From contig JAUIJD010000008.1 in NCBI GenBank assembly GCA_030431475.1, forward strand, positions 1 to 64,000: a stretch of 64,000 nucleotides of DNA. The letters are read 5' to 3'. Of this stretch, positions 47,078 to 57,611 are shown in pieces. The notes under the pieces are model-generated. The model saw only the letters and a list, made by a program, of their open reading frames with translations. It was not told where the DNA came from and did no database searches. How positions within the stretch are numbered: position 1 is the stretch's first letter; every line of letters begins with the position of its first letter. Position numbers and translations under genes: made by a program. The stretch is from Verrucomicrobiia bacterium. Lineage in GTDB: Bacteria; Verrucomicrobiota; Verrucomicrobiia; Verrucomicrobiales; Akkermansiaceae.

Positions 47078-47509
47078 TCACCCGCTCACCCCTTCACGCC
47101 GCGCTTCCACCGCGAGACGGAAAGCCTGCCGGTCGCCATGGCGGCGGATCGAGAACTTCACGCAGCGCCGGCGTCCGGGCTCCGGACACCAGGTGGCCTG
47201 CCAGAAATAGTAGGTCTCCCCGTTGGTGGCCGACACCGCGACCTTCGACACCCCGACCACACCTGAAGAATTCCGGGCCGATTTCAGGCACACCCGCGGA
47301 CCGGAATCCCGCTCGTCCAGCTTCTCGACCAAGGCATTCCGCCACTGCCGGGCCGCGCGATACGAGGAACGCGTTCCCCCGTGCAGCCGGTCGGCGAAGA
47401 ACTTTCCGTATTTCCTCCCGCGACGCTGCAGCCGGACCTGCCAGCCATGGGTGCTGGCGTCCGGCAGGTCGATGCGCGCGATCGCATAGGTGTCGTCAGG
47501 CGTCCACAT
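47078..47509 (-). CDS. AP2-like domain protein
   Basis: A 143-aa basic protein. Its C-terminal half (SSGVVGVSKVAV...YFWQATWCPEPGRRRCVKFSIRRHGDRQAFRLAVEARR) follows the AP2 pattern: a GVS-type strand, a W-x-A strand, an FS-strand, then G-x-x-x-A-F-x-x-A in the helix. The N-terminal half (AIARIDLPDASTHGWQVRLQRRGRKYGKFFAD) looks like a second, weaker copy. AP2 domains bind DNA and occur in bacterial homing endonucleases and mobile elements; no nuclease domain is visible here. It lies at the border of the accessory region. Confidence 0.65.
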   Translation of the reverse strand: MWTPDDTYAIARIDLPDASTHGWQVRLQRRGRKYGKFFADRLHGGTRSSYRAARQWRNALVEKLDERDSGPRVCLKSARNSSGVVGVSKVAVSATNGETYYFWQATWCPEPGRRRCVKFSIRRHGDRQAFRLAVEARREGVSG

Positions 47510-47601
47510 GCGGCCCCGAAAACCTCGGATGCCGCGGATGCCTTGTCAACGAAAGGCCAGCCAAAGTAGCTTCGGCTCCGGCGAAAGCGTTGGGGCGGCG
47601 C

Positions 47602-47862
47602 TCAACTCTTGGCCATGATTTCGATCTCGACGAAGGTCACGTCGGCGACGCGCCACGGCTTGGGTATGGATCTCCTGGCCATCCGACCAGCGTGCCGCCC
47701 GCAGAACCGCCACGCGACACCGCAGCAAGGGGCGCATCTACCCTGCTTACGACGCTTCAGCACGGCCTGTAGTTTCAAACTAAGCGATTCGGGAATCGTG
47801 TCGGCCAGCGCCAGAGCGAACAGAGCCAGTGAAAGAATGATCGGGGTGAGGATGGCTTTCAT
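47602..47862 (-). CDS. Small secreted ORF next to RCC1 remnant
   Basis: The first 20 residues (MKAILTPIILSLALFALALA) form a signal peptide and GGGAG precedes the ATG at 47862 by about 9 nt. The rest of the 86-aa product is basic and Cys-rich (RCAPCCGVAWRFCGRHAGR) and not like any family I know. The ORF starts about 10 nt after a decayed fragment of an RCC1 gene and may itself be a composite of gene debris. Another frame of the same stretch also reads through without a stop. Real status uncertain. Confidence 0.35.
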   Translation of the reverse strand: MKAILTPIILSLALFALALADTIPESLSLKLQAVLKRRKQGRCAPCCGVAWRFCGRHAGRMARRSIPKPWRVADVTFVEIEIMAKS

Positions 47863-47872
47863 GTCTTGGTCT

Positions 47873-47974
47873 CCCGGTGCCACCCGCTGCAACCGCAACG
47901 ATATCCTAGCGAAAGTCACCCCCTCCGACATTTTTCACCTTTCCCGCGGATCCGCAGTTGGCGCTATTGCCCTG
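47873..47974 (-). pseudogene. Decayed RCC1-repeat fragment, copy of part of the 1,608-aa gene
   Basis: These 102 bp align without gaps to 52527-52628 inside the large RCC1/hydrolase gene. I count 13 mismatches, with the first 35 positions (plus-strand order) identical. Translated in the matching frame it reads GNSANCGSAGKVKNV, a TAG stop, then DIVAVAAGGT; the intact gene reads GNSTNRGSAVKVKNI ... DIVAVAAGGT. It is a broken remnant of an RCC1 blade. Confidence 0.85.
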
Positions 47975-47986
47975 ACGCCAATGGGA

Positions 47987-49117
47987 TCACGGCGACCACG
48001 TGACACCCTCCGGAGCATTTGGCGCAAGGTTTGTCTCTTGGTCGTATTCCAAATTCCGGTCGTTTAGTGTGGGATTGAGGTAGTAATCAAACCTCAATCT
48101 AGGCATTTTATCGAGCTCCCGATCAACCCACATGGCAGGAATTACTTCAAAGGGATTGACGTTCGCGACGCGCTCCATCGGTCTCGTTATCTTCCCATAA
48201 AGAGCTGAAATAATTTTTCCGGTCTCTTTATCCTTCACAGTGCGGAATCTCACAAGGTAGCCAATGGGCTCTTTTTGCTCGGCGAAGATTCTTGCGCCCC
48301 GTTCTGACGATCTTTTCTCGATGGTTAACTCTTTCACGGCGTAGCCATCCAACGGTGCCTCCCTTGGATATTTGAGCAGGCTTTCCTCACTTACTAGTTC
48401 AGGCACGGGAACAAGACCGTCGTCCGGATTCGAAAATCGGATAAAGCATGATATCTTGTAATCATTCTGATCCTTGAACTCGGATTCAAATTTTACGAGC
48501 AGATCATCTTTCTTTCCTTTCCCATAGGGCTTCACCCAGTCCTTCTCAAACAGATCAAATCCAAATTCTTGGTCAACATTAGGAGCGCGGTGAGCCCCGT
48601 CAATCCCTCCAAGCCATACTCGCATGGGGATGGGCTTGCCTACTTTCCTAAGAGCCACGTCAATGGTTGGATCCCAAGGACGAAAGCCAACTTGTTTCGC
48701 CAACTCGCGATCATTGTTTAGATCGCCCCTCCATCTTACTTCTGGTCTGCTAGGATAATAACCATCTTTTTCGATCACGACATCAGAGCAACCCTGACCT
48801 CGAGACTCCACCGTGAACAAACCTTCTTCATCTGTTCTACCTTTGTAATTATTGTGACCGTCAGCATGCAAAAGGCTGTCGATCCCAACATTGATATCCG
48901 CGTCAGGAATCGGTTTTCCGTCTTCACCAATCACACGGAATGTGACCTTGATCTTGTAGTGACGCTCCCGGTAAATTTTTTGGATGTATTCTTCCGCAGT
49001 GAGACCTTCCGGTATCTCATACTTAGGAATGTCCTCGGGCTTATAGGTGAATGGCTCTTGAGTAAAACCGTTTTGCGACGTGAGCGCCAAGATTGTCAGA
49101 AATGTAAATATTTTCAT
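47987..49117 (-). CDS. Low-GC secreted protein with carboxypeptidase-regulatory-like domain
   Basis: A 376-aa exported protein (signal peptide MKIFTFLTILALTSQNGFTQ). Residues 55-120 (IKVTFRVIGEDGKPIPDADINVG...GRTDEEGLFTVESR...VVIEKDGYY) form an Ig-like carboxypeptidase-regulatory domain; the rest is a beta-rich domain (ALRKVGKPIPMRVWLGG) of unknown function. By eye its GC content is about 45%, far below the neighbours, and codons ending in A/T are common, so it was probably acquired. It starts 4 bp after the stop of the RCC1/hydrolase gene and is surely in its operon. An accessory or protective role toward that protein is conjecture. Confidence 0.75.
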   Translation of the reverse strand: MKIFTFLTILALTSQNGFTQEPFTYKPEDIPKYEIPEGLTAEEYIQKIYRERHYKIKVTFRVIGEDGKPIPDADINVGIDSLLHADGHNNYKGRTDEEGLFTVESRGQGCSDVVIEKDGYYPSRPEVRWRGDLNNDRELAKQVGFRPWDPTIDVALRKVGKPIPMRVWLGGIDGAHRAPNVDQEFGFDLFEKDWVKPYGKGKKDDLLVKFESEFKDQNDYKISCFIRFSNPDDGLVPVPELVSEESLLKYPREAPLDGYAVKELTIEKRSSERGARIFAEQKEPIGYLVRFRTVKDKETGKIISALYGKITRPMERVANVNPFEVIPAMWVDRELDKMPRLRFDYYLNPTLNDRNLEYDQETNLAPNAPEGVTWSP

Positions 49118-49121
49118 CAGT

Positions 49122-52100
49122 TCAGTTGGTTGGTGGTGGGATGAAGTGGTCGTTCAGATCACCACGGGAGACCATGTCTGAGAACAATTTCCAGACATGC
49201 CCCATCGGCTCATTCTTGAGATCGCTATGCTCCCAATCGCCCCAGTTTCCATTCTTCAATATATTGGGCATATCGGTCCCCGCAAACAAGGCGACTGAGT
49301 TACTCCCGGCCGGGTTCGAGATGGCGGGAACATCATGCCCGAGCAAAAATGACTGGATTGGATACTGCGCGGCAATCGCGCTGCCGTTCGAGCCATGGAT
49401 TGACTGGGGGTTCTGACCGTTTTGATCGAAGAACTCGGTGAACGGCTTGAAGTACGGGGTAGCTTTCAACGGCTCATTCTGGGCTGGTGGATTGCCTCCC
49501 CAGAAGCTGTTGAAAGCCCAGCCACCGTTGGACTGATGCCCGCCGCTGGCCAGCTTCTTGGTGAAGCTGCCCTTGCCCATTTCCTGTTTCACCCATGCAA
49601 GCTGGCTACGGATAGTCACGTCCGACAAGGCGTTTGGTTCGGTTCCATCACCGCTTTTCAAGACCTCCTCGCCCGTGGAGTAGTAATTGTGCGGGTTGGT
49701 TTCGGCCGCCAAGGTCGAAAAACGTCCCTGCCACGTCAGCTTCCTGCGCCCGTCGTTCGCCGGGAATAGCGTCCAGTAATCTGTCGCCCAGAGCCGGGTT
49801 TCCAGATTCGCCCAGCTGGGATTCCTGACAAGATTACGGTCTCCGTTCGCATGATCCGCCGAATACGCCTCCCGCGCTACGGCGGCATTGAGCAGGAAGT
49901 ATTGCTCCGAGCCTAGGTCATGATCGCAGATCGCGCTGCTCACCAACATGTTGCCGAGGCTGTGGCCAGCGATAACTTTCTTGCCACTCTGGCCATTGAC
50001 CACCGTTGCCAAGGCGGACGAACTCCGGAACGCGTTATAGGCATTGTGCCAGTAGTCCGGTGTGACGGTGGCAAAAAGCCCGAGGATGCCGCCGATCTGC
50101 CCTTGATTGCCTTCCCACGTCACTCCGAGGAACTTCGCGTCGGAACCCATCTGGTGAAGACGCTTGAAAACCTCTGCATTCCATCCGCGTGCGGCTTCCT
50201 CGCCGACGTTGTAGCCGTGGCAGAACACGAACCACCGGTTCTTGCGGCTGTCCTTGAACTTGTCCCATGCCGGAGGGACGGGTTCAGTAGAAACCGGTTG
50301 GCCGTAGGCCGCCGGCCGAATGTTGGCCCGCCAATACAAATTCTCTACGCCGTCCAGCGCCATCGGTAGGGCGCGGGCGATCCTCGCGACTTCTTCCCCG
50401 CCGTTCTTCGAGACAATCAGCTCGAAGGACTGGTTGGTCGCGGCCTTCGACTCAAAAAGCAGAACTCCCATGCCGTTCTTCACCGCATCAAGGTATTCTG
50501 CAGTCAGCTCCGAACCATTGCCCGCTGTGTGGTTCAAAGGCTGGCTCATCGCCTCAGTGGCACTAGATTTATCGGCAAGATATGAACCTGCGCCATTGGT
50601 TCGTTGGCTGTCTGGCTGCACGCTTGGCATCTCAATGAAGCCGAGCGCACCCGTCGGATGGGATATCCGGTAGGTGTATTCCTCCGGCGGAAGCACATCC
50701 AGGATCTTCTCAATGCGGAGCTGGACGGGGAAAAAGTCTACCAGATCCCGCTCACCGTTGACCACGTCATCGGCATTATCCACACCTTGGCCCGGGATAT
50801 CACCGAAGTGAGGTTCCCCGTTCTCATCGTCGTCATCATTGACCCAGAACATGAAGGGCTCTTCGTCCGTCGCGTTTCCCCGATCGTCATCATTAATCAT
50901 CCCGTCGCGATTCCAGTCCGGGATGAAACCCACGGGCAGGAAGCCGGCAGCGATCGTGGTGGGATAGTAGCGATGCACCTCCGGGTCGAAGCCCTCGGTC
51001 TCTACTTCAGTCACGGTCAATTTGATCTCCACGGTGAGGTCGGCTTCCGGACCCGCCGTCAGCACCTCAACGGCGTCGATCGACGCCGGGGATAGTCCAT
51101 TCAATTCGACACCGTGATGCACCCACTTCTCGTGCCACTCGTTCACTTCACCATCTCCTTCGATCACGTCGCCCACCGTGGGAGTGATCCGCCATTCGAA
51201 GGTATCGTTGTACTCCGGCTTTACGGTATATTTCGGATACTCCTCACTCGCCGAAGCAATGATCAGGAGTCGGCTCTCGCCAGCGGGGATCACGAACTCC
51301 TTCGCCTCAAACTCGGTCCGGAAGAGCGCATCCTTCGCAGGGGAAAACCCGGTAAAGGTAAACCATTCGGCATCGGGTGTGGAACCCGCATCGTTCGGAT
51401 CGCTTTCCTCATTGACCTCGTCCCCATCAGAAAAGCCGTCGCCGTCGCCGTCCGGATCGCCGGGATCGGTGCCGAGGAGCACTTCCTCCAGATTCGTCAG
51501 GCCGTCACCATCAAAATCCTCATCGCCATCCGACACCCCGTTGCCATCGCTGTCTGCTTTCATGGGATCCAGCCCCAAGGTAAATTCCACCGTAGCAGGC
51601 AGACCATCCCCGTCGTCGTCGATGAGACTCGCCGGACCAAAGCGGATTCGAAAAAACACCGTCCCAGAGGGGATCGAGCCGAGCCAATCGACAACATCGA
51701 CTTCCAACTCCTGGTTCTGTCCGATGAAGCCCATGGGATACACCTGCCATTCGGTCAGAGTTTGGCTGAATTCAATGGTATACCAGAAATCCCGCCTGCC
51801 AAACCATCTGGCATATCCGGTTGCACGCACCTCCCCCGGATCAAAAGACTCCTTCCAAACCGTTGCGCTTCGACCCACGTCGTGCTCTTCCTTGTTCGAC
51901 ACCTGATCATTGTCCCAATCGCCATCGGCGCTCTTGGCGGTCCCGAGTTCCAGCGACAGCGGCGAAAAACCGTGCCAGTTCTCGTAGCCGTCTTCCATCC
52001 CATCTCCATCGGTGTCGGGATCAAGCGGATCGGTCAGGTAGTCGTTGAGCTCCGCCCCGTTGCTCAGACCGTCGCCGTCGGCATCGCCGAGCGGGTCGAG

Positions 52101-53948
52101 CTCAATTTCGAAGCTCCACGGTTGCGACATCGCCTGCACGCCATCGTGATCGGTCACCACAGCCACCGCATTGCCGGTGCCGGCGGGAAGGTCTCCGACC
52201 GTGAGCTGCCATGGCGAGACGGTCGCCGATCCGGCGAAGCTCCCATTCGCATAAAAGTCCACCCTCGCGATGTGGGCGGCCCCGAAGGGCCCGCTGTGGC
52301 TTGGAGCTGCAGCGAGCAGGATCTCTCCCGGTTTGGCCGGCAGGATAACCGTACCGCTCAGACTCACCGAAGGCTCGCCTTCGTCGATGGCGGTCTCGAC
52401 ATGCTCTGTCGGGAGCTTCAGGCCTTGCCAGAGATTGGTGCTTCCGGTGCCGAGCTGCCCCTGGTTGTTCCGCCCCCAGACCCAGATCGTGCCGTCTTCC
52501 GCCAGCGCCATGCTCGCTCCCTGAATCCCGGTGCCACCCGCTGCAACCGCAACGATATCCTGGAGAAAGCCACTCCCGTCGATATTTTTCACCTTCACCG
52601 CCGATCCGCGGTTGGTGCTGTTGCCCTGCCCGAGCTGACCGTAATAGTTCGAACCCCAAGCCCAGACATGGCCGTCGATGTCCACGGCCAGCGTGTGCGC
52701 CGCCCCGGCCGCCACCCCGACGATTCCGTCAAGCGGCTGACCATTATCGAAGCGCACGACCTGCACCGGGGAAGTCTCCTTTCCGAAAGCTCCCGAGCCG
52801 TGACCCAGGCGGCCGTAGTAGCGATTCCCGCAGCACCAGACGGTGCCCTGCTGATCGGGGTTTTCCGGATCCCAGCGCGCCACCACGCTGTGGCTGTCCC
52901 CGCCGGCAACCTCGATCGCATGATCCATCGGCGTGCCGTCCGCGAAACGCATCCGCTCCGCACGGACAAGCTGGGCCGTGTTTCCCTGTCCGAGCTGGCC
53001 TTGGGCATTGTGACCCCATACCCATACCTCGCCCGTGCCCTCCACAGTTTCCAGTGCGTTCGCCTCACGGGCGATCCCGAAGGCCCCACCGGCCGCAATG
53101 CCGCGGATGGCATCAAGCGGAGGATACGCCGCGTCATCCCCCCGCTGCACCGGCGCCGCAAAGTCCGTCGTGCCCGTGGACAGGCCGAGGCCCGTCCGGG
53201 CATTGGCGTTCCAGCCCCACGAACGCACCGAACCGTCGTCGTCCAGCGCCACGGAGAAATACTCGCCACCCGCCACCGCGCGAATTCCGGAAAGCGGCGC
53301 CCCCGGCCCCTCCAGCACCGCGACCGGAAGGGCGGCGTCGGCATGGCTACCATCCCCGAGGGATCCGTAGGCATTGTGCCCAAACGCACGCACAAAACCG
53401 TCCGCACCAAGGACGAGCGAATGGTAATAGCCAGCAGCGATATCCGCGCCACCATCAAGCGCCGAAACCCCGTCGGCGTCCAGTGCCGGGGCGGGCACCG
53501 GCTGGTTGCCGTTCGCCGTCGAGCCGTTGCCAAGTCGTCCGTTGTTCTGGCGTCCCCACGACCACACGCTCCCGCCGACGCTGAGAGCCAAACCGTGCTG
53601 GTTGCCGCTGGCGATGGCGCCGGTGATCCGGTAGTCCCCGACCGCCATGTCGCTCGCCTGCCCACCGAGCCACGCCCGCGCCTTGACGACCGCCGAGCGG
53701 GCAACGGTCAACGTCCCCCCGGATTCGACGATGGGGTCGAAGACGGCGGGTTCGCGCCCATCCAGCGTGTAACGGATCACCGAACCCCTCTCCGGGCTGC
53801 TCACCGTAAGCTCCAAGGCGGTTGGTGAGTCCGCCACCTGAGGAGTAAGCACCGGCGTCTCCACCGCCCGGACCTCGGAAATCCAGCACAGGGTCACCCC
53901 GGCCACCAAACTCGCTGATATCCGCTGAAATCCGCCAAATATCTTCAT
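49122..53948 (-). CDS. Giant secreted RCC1-propeller/TSP3/alpha-beta hydrolase protein
   Basis: A 1,608-aa exported protein. Order: signal peptide; CHB_HEX-C-like Ig segment (SVIRYTLDGREP); about seven RCC1 blades (for example GDGFVRAFGHNAYGSLGDGS-like units, WVWGHNAQGQLGQGN, WAWGSNYYGQLGQGN), enough for a full propeller, at about residues 90-510; an Ig-like domain; calcium-binding TSP3-like repeats (DADGDGLSNGAEL; DTDGDGMEDGYE; DGDGDGFSDGDEVNEE); a domain with DWNRDGMINDDDRGN; and a C-terminal alpha/beta hydrolase with FVFCHGYNVGEEAARGW and the nucleophile elbow GHSLGN (about residue 1325). Start ATG 53948. It probably acts on the surface or outside the cell as a lipase/esterase. GC is lower than the flanks. 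Confidence 0.85.
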   Translation of the reverse strand: MKIFGGFQRISASLVAGVTLCWISEVRAVETPVLTPQVADSPTALELTVSSPERGSVIRYTLDGREPAVFDPIVESGGTLTVARSAVVKARAWLGGQASDMAVGDYRITGAIASGNQHGLALSVGGSVWSWGRQNNGRLGNGSTANGNQPVPAPALDADGVSALDGGADIAAGYYHSLVLGADGFVRAFGHNAYGSLGDGSHADAALPVAVLEGPGAPLSGIRAVAGGEYFSVALDDDGSVRSWGWNANARTGLGLSTGTTDFAAPVQRGDDAAYPPLDAIRGIAAGGAFGIAREANALETVEGTGEVWVWGHNAQGQLGQGNTAQLVRAERMRFADGTPMDHAIEVAGGDSHSVVARWDPENPDQQGTVWCCGNRYYGRLGHGSGAFGKETSPVQVVRFDNGQPLDGIVGVAAGAAHTLAVDIDGHVWAWGSNYYGQLGQGNSTNRGSAVKVKNIDGSGFLQDIVAVAAGGTGIQGASMALAEDGTIWVWGRNNQGQLGTGSTNLWQGLKLPTEHVETAIDEGEPSVSLSGTVILPAKPGEILLAAAPSHSGPFGAAHIARVDFYANGSFAGSATVSPWQLTVGDLPAGTGNAVAVVTDHDGVQAMSQPWSFEIELDPLGDADGDGLSNGAELNDYLTDPLDPDTDGDGMEDGYENWHGFSPLSLELGTAKSADGDWDNDQVSNKEEHDVGRSATVWKESFDPGEVRATGYARWFGRRDFWYTIEFSQTLTEWQVYPMGFIGQNQELEVDVVDWLGSIPSGTVFFRIRFGPASLIDDDGDGLPATVEFTLGLDPMKADSDGNGVSDGDEDFDGDGLTNLEEVLLGTDPGDPDGDGDGFSDGDEVNEESDPNDAGSTPDAEWFTFTGFSPAKDALFRTEFEAKEFVIPAGESRLLIIASASEEYPKYTVKPEYNDTFEWRITPTVGDVIEGDGEVNEWHEKWVHHGVELNGLSPASIDAVEVLTAGPEADLTVEIKLTVTEVETEGFDPEVHRYYPTTIAAGFLPVGFIPDWNRDGMINDDDRGNATDEEPFMFWVNDDDDENGEPHFGDIPGQGVDNADDVVNGERDLVDFFPVQLRIEKILDVLPPEEYTYRISHPTGALGFIEMPSVQPDSQRTNGAGSYLADKSSATEAMSQPLNHTAGNGSELTAEYLDAVKNGMGVLLFESKAATNQSFELIVSKNGGEEVARIARALPMALDGVENLYWRANIRPAAYGQPVSTEPVPPAWDKFKDSRKNRWFVFCHGYNVGEEAARGWNAEVFKRLHQMGSDAKFLGVTWEGNQGQIGGILGLFATVTPDYWHNAYNAFRSSSALATVVNGQSGKKVIAGHSLGNMLVSSAICDHDLGSEQYFLLNAAVAREAYSADHANGDRNLVRNPSWANLETRLWATDYWTLFPANDGRRKLTWQGRFSTLAAETNPHNYYSTGEEVLKSGDGTEPNALSDVTIRSQLAWVKQEMGKGSFTKKLASGGHQSNGGWAFNSFWGGNPPAQNEPLKATPYFKPFTEFFDQNGQNPQSIHGSNGSAIAAQYPIQSFLLGHDVPAISNPAGSNSVALFAGTDMPNILKNGNWGDWEHSDLKNEPMGHVWKLFSDMVSRGDLNDHFIPPPTN

Positions 53949-54159
53949 GCCTTGGAACGGCAACACCACCCACAACGGGCGTCAAGGTGAAGCAAGATCC
54001 GCGAGATCTACAATAGAACGCGACCACTCGGCAGTGTCCAAAAACTCACCACAACCGGTTACTCCAACGAACGGATGGGACCGTCCGGAGGAGACAACCG
54101 ATCCGACACCTCCCCCGGGACATAGGGAAACCGCCGCAGGGACCGCCTCGCCCGCCGTT

Positions 54160-55119
<960 letters not shown>

Positions 55120-55136
55120 GGGTCGTGGGGTTGGAG

Positions 55137-55856
55137 TTAGATCTGGAAGTCGTTGTTCATGGATTCGAGGTGCAGACCGCACTCGTATTTCTCGCCGTTG
55201 AAGCGGGTCGACTCGGCATCGGCACCTCCCGTGGCCGGGGTCGTGCTGTGCCAGTCTCCCATGGTCAGGTAACCCTGTGCGGCCAGGGGGTGCGGCGGCA
55301 AGTCATGATCATGCATGTAGGCGGAAACCTGGGCATCGGCCCAGTCGAGGATGGGATAGACCTTCAGGGTCCGCTTCTGCTGCTCGGCGAAGGGGCGATC
55401 GGCCCGGGTGCTCGACTGGCTGCGGCGAACCCCGCTGATCCACACCTCGGCACCCAGCTCGCTGAGCGCCCGGTTCATGGGTTCGAGCTTGGTGATCGTG
55501 CCATACTGGTCGAGGGCCTCGCCGCCGTGCTCCCAAAGACGCCCGTGCAGCGCCTCGAGGCGGGCCGCGGTCATCCGGGGCTGGTAGATCCGCAGGTCGG
55601 TTCCGAAGCGCTCGGCCAGCTCGTCCGCGTAGCGGTAGGTCTCCGGGAACAGGAAGCCGGTGTCGACGAACACGACGGGCACCTGGGGCGCGTGCCGGGC
55701 GATCAGATCGAGCATGACGGCCGACTGCAGGCCGAAGCTGGTCGAGGCCACCAGCCGGTCGCCGAAGCGCTCCGCCAGCAACTCGAGCCGCTCCCCGGCC
55801 TTGCGTTCCGCGAGGTCGGCCGAAAGCCCGACCGCGATATCGGTGGTCGTCGCCAT
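55137..55856 (-). CDS. cysH: Phosphoadenylyl-sulfate (PAPS) reductase
   Basis: CysH reduces PAPS to sulfite using thioredoxin or glutaredoxin. The 239-aa sequence matches the E. coli type: [39 protein letters not shown], and the C-terminal active-site KYECGLH. The CC...CxxC iron-sulfur motif of APS reductases is absent, so the substrate is most likely PAPS rather than APS. ATG 55856 lies 2 nt after the cysI stop. Confidence 0.93.
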   Translation of the reverse strand: MATTTDIAVGLSADLAERKAGERLELLAERFGDRLVASTSFGLQSAVMLDLIARHAPQVPVVFVDTGFLFPETYRYADELAERFGTDLRIYQPRMTAARLEALHGRLWEHGGEALDQYGTITKLEPMNRALSELGAEVWISGVRRSQSSTRADRPFAEQQKRTLKVYPILDWADAQVSAYMHDHDLPPHPLAAQGYLTMGDWHSTTPATGGADAESTRFNGEKYECGLHLESMNNDFQI

Positions 55857-55858
55857 GG

Positions 55859-57577
55859 TCAGTTCTTCAGTGCCTCTTCCTTGATGTTCTCGTGGAAGTC
55901 GGCGCCCTGGACGGTGGCGTTGACGATCCCGGCCCGGATGACGAAATCGCCGAAGCGCTCCCCGTCGTTCCGCTCCTTCGCGTAACGCTCGAGGATCGGA
56001 TCGAGCGTCGCGCGGATGTCGGCGGCATCGAGGTCCTGGCGGTAGAGCTTGTTCAGCCGCTGACCGGCGTGTCCCCCGCCCAGATAGAGGTTGTAGCGAT
56101 TCGGCCCACGACCGACGAACCCGATCTCCGAGATGAACGGACGACCGCAACCGTTCGGGCATCCGGTCATCCGGATCGTGATCGCATCGTGCCGGAGTCC
56201 CAGCTCCTCGAGCTTCTCCTCGAGGTCGGTGATCACGTCCGGCAGGTAGCGCTCGGCCTCGGCCAGCGCGAGGCTGCACGTCGGCAGCGCGACGCAGGCG
56301 ATCGACGCCAGCCGCAGCGCGCTGCGCTCGTGACTCCGATGCATGCCGTACTTCTCGAGCAGCCTCTCGATCTCCGAGCGCTTCTCTTCGGCGACGTTGG
56401 CGATCACGAGGTTCTGGTTGGCGGTGAGGCGGAAGTCGCCCTCGTGCACCTTGGCGATCTCGCGCAGGCCCTCGCGCATCGGATAGCCCGGCGTGTCGAC
56501 CACGCGCCCCCCCTGCACGAAGAGCGTGTAGTGGAAGTTGCCGCGCTCGTCCTCGACCCACCCGTAGCGGTCGCCGTTGTCCTCGAAATGGAAGTCGCGC
56601 ACGGCACCGAGCTCGTGGCCGAGATACTTCTCGAGCTCCGCCTTGAACCAGTCGACGCCCCGGTCCTGGATCGTGTACTTCAGCCGGGCGTGCTTGCGTT
56701 CCTTGCGGTCGCCGTAGTCGCGCTGGACCAGCACCACCTTCTCGGCGACATCGACCACCTGCTCGGGCGTGCAGAAGCCGATCACGTCGGCGAGCCGCGG
56801 GTAGGTCTCCTCGTTGCCGTGGGTCATCCCGAGGCCACCTCCGACCGCGACGTTGTAGCCCGCCAGCTTTCCATCCTCGACGATGGCGATGAACGAAAGG
56901 TCGTTGGCGTAGATGTCGACGTCGTTGCTCGGCGGCACGGCGATGGTGATCTTGAACTTCCGCGGCAGGTAGGTCTTGCCGTAGATCGGCTCGATCTCCT
57001 CCTCGGAGGTCTCGATCTTCTCGCCGTCGAGCCAGATCTCGTGATAGGCCCGGGTCTGCGGCGTGAGGTGATCGGAGATCTCCTGGGCCGCCCGCAGCGC
57101 CTCCTCGTGGATCGCGGAGAGGTGCGGGTTCGGATTGCACATCACGTTCCGGTTCACGTCACCGCAGGCCGCAATGGTGTCCATGGCGGTGTCGTTGATC
57201 TCCTTGATCGTGCGCTTCAGGTTCGACTTGATGATCCCGTGGAGCTGGAAGGCCTGGCGGGTCGTCAGCTTGATCGTGCCGTTGGCGAACTGGTCGGCCA
57301 TGCGGTCGGTCTCGATCCACTGCTTCGGCGTCGCGACCCCCCCGGGCACGCGGACGCGGATCATGAACGAGTAGGCCTTCTCCAGCTTGTGCTTGCGGCG
57401 GTTGGCCCGCACGTCGCGGTCGTCCTGCTGGTAGGTGCCGTGGAACTTGAGCAGCTGCTGGTCGTCCTCGCTCAGCGAGCCGGTCGACAGGTCGCGCAGC
57501 CCCTCGGCGATGGTTCCACGCAGATAGTTCGAACGGGTCTTGATCCCCTCGTTCGCGGAAAGTTTCTCTTCACTCAT
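55859..57577 (-). CDS. cysI: Sulfite reductase hemoprotein (beta) subunit
   Basis: CysI holds the siroheme and [4Fe-4S] cluster that reduce sulfite to sulfide with six electrons. The cluster cysteines appear as CVALPTC and CPNGC (C-x5-C and C-x3-C), and the siroheme-binding segment [16 protein letters not shown] is present. At 572 aa it is the normal size. It is 34 bp after cysJ and followed by cysH at 2 nt spacing. Confidence 0.96.
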   Translation of the reverse strand: MSEEKLSANEGIKTRSNYLRGTIAEGLRDLSTGSLSEDDQQLLKFHGTYQQDDRDVRANRRKHKLEKAYSFMIRVRVPGGVATPKQWIETDRMADQFANGTIKLTTRQAFQLHGIIKSNLKRTIKEINDTAMDTIAACGDVNRNVMCNPNPHLSAIHEEALRAAQEISDHLTPQTRAYHEIWLDGEKIETSEEEIEPIYGKTYLPRKFKITIAVPPSNDVDIYANDLSFIAIVEDGKLAGYNVAVGGGLGMTHGNEETYPRLADVIGFCTPEQVVDVAEKVVLVQRDYGDRKERKHARLKYTIQDRGVDWFKAELEKYLGHELGAVRDFHFEDNGDRYGWVEDERGNFHYTLFVQGGRVVDTPGYPMREGLREIAKVHEGDFRLTANQNLVIANVAEEKRSEIERLLEKYGMHRSHERSALRLASIACVALPTCSLALAEAERYLPDVITDLEEKLEELGLRHDAITIRMTGCPNGCGRPFISEIGFVGRGPNRYNLYLGGGHAGQRLNKLYRQDLDAADIRATLDPILERYAKERNDGERFGDFVIRAGIVNATVQGADFHENIKEEALKN

Positions 57578-57611
57578 CGTCTTCAGTCTCTGGTTTTAAG
57601 GTCCTCGGTGT

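Noticed and set aside
51114-53828. 904-aa plus-strand ORF antisense to the RCC1 gene
   Set aside because: The minus-strand frame has signal peptide, RCC1 blades, TSP3 repeats and GHSLG; the antisense frame has none.
55137-55856. APS reductase assignment for cysH
   Set aside because: The CC...CxxC iron-sulfur motif is missing, which favours a PAPS reductase.
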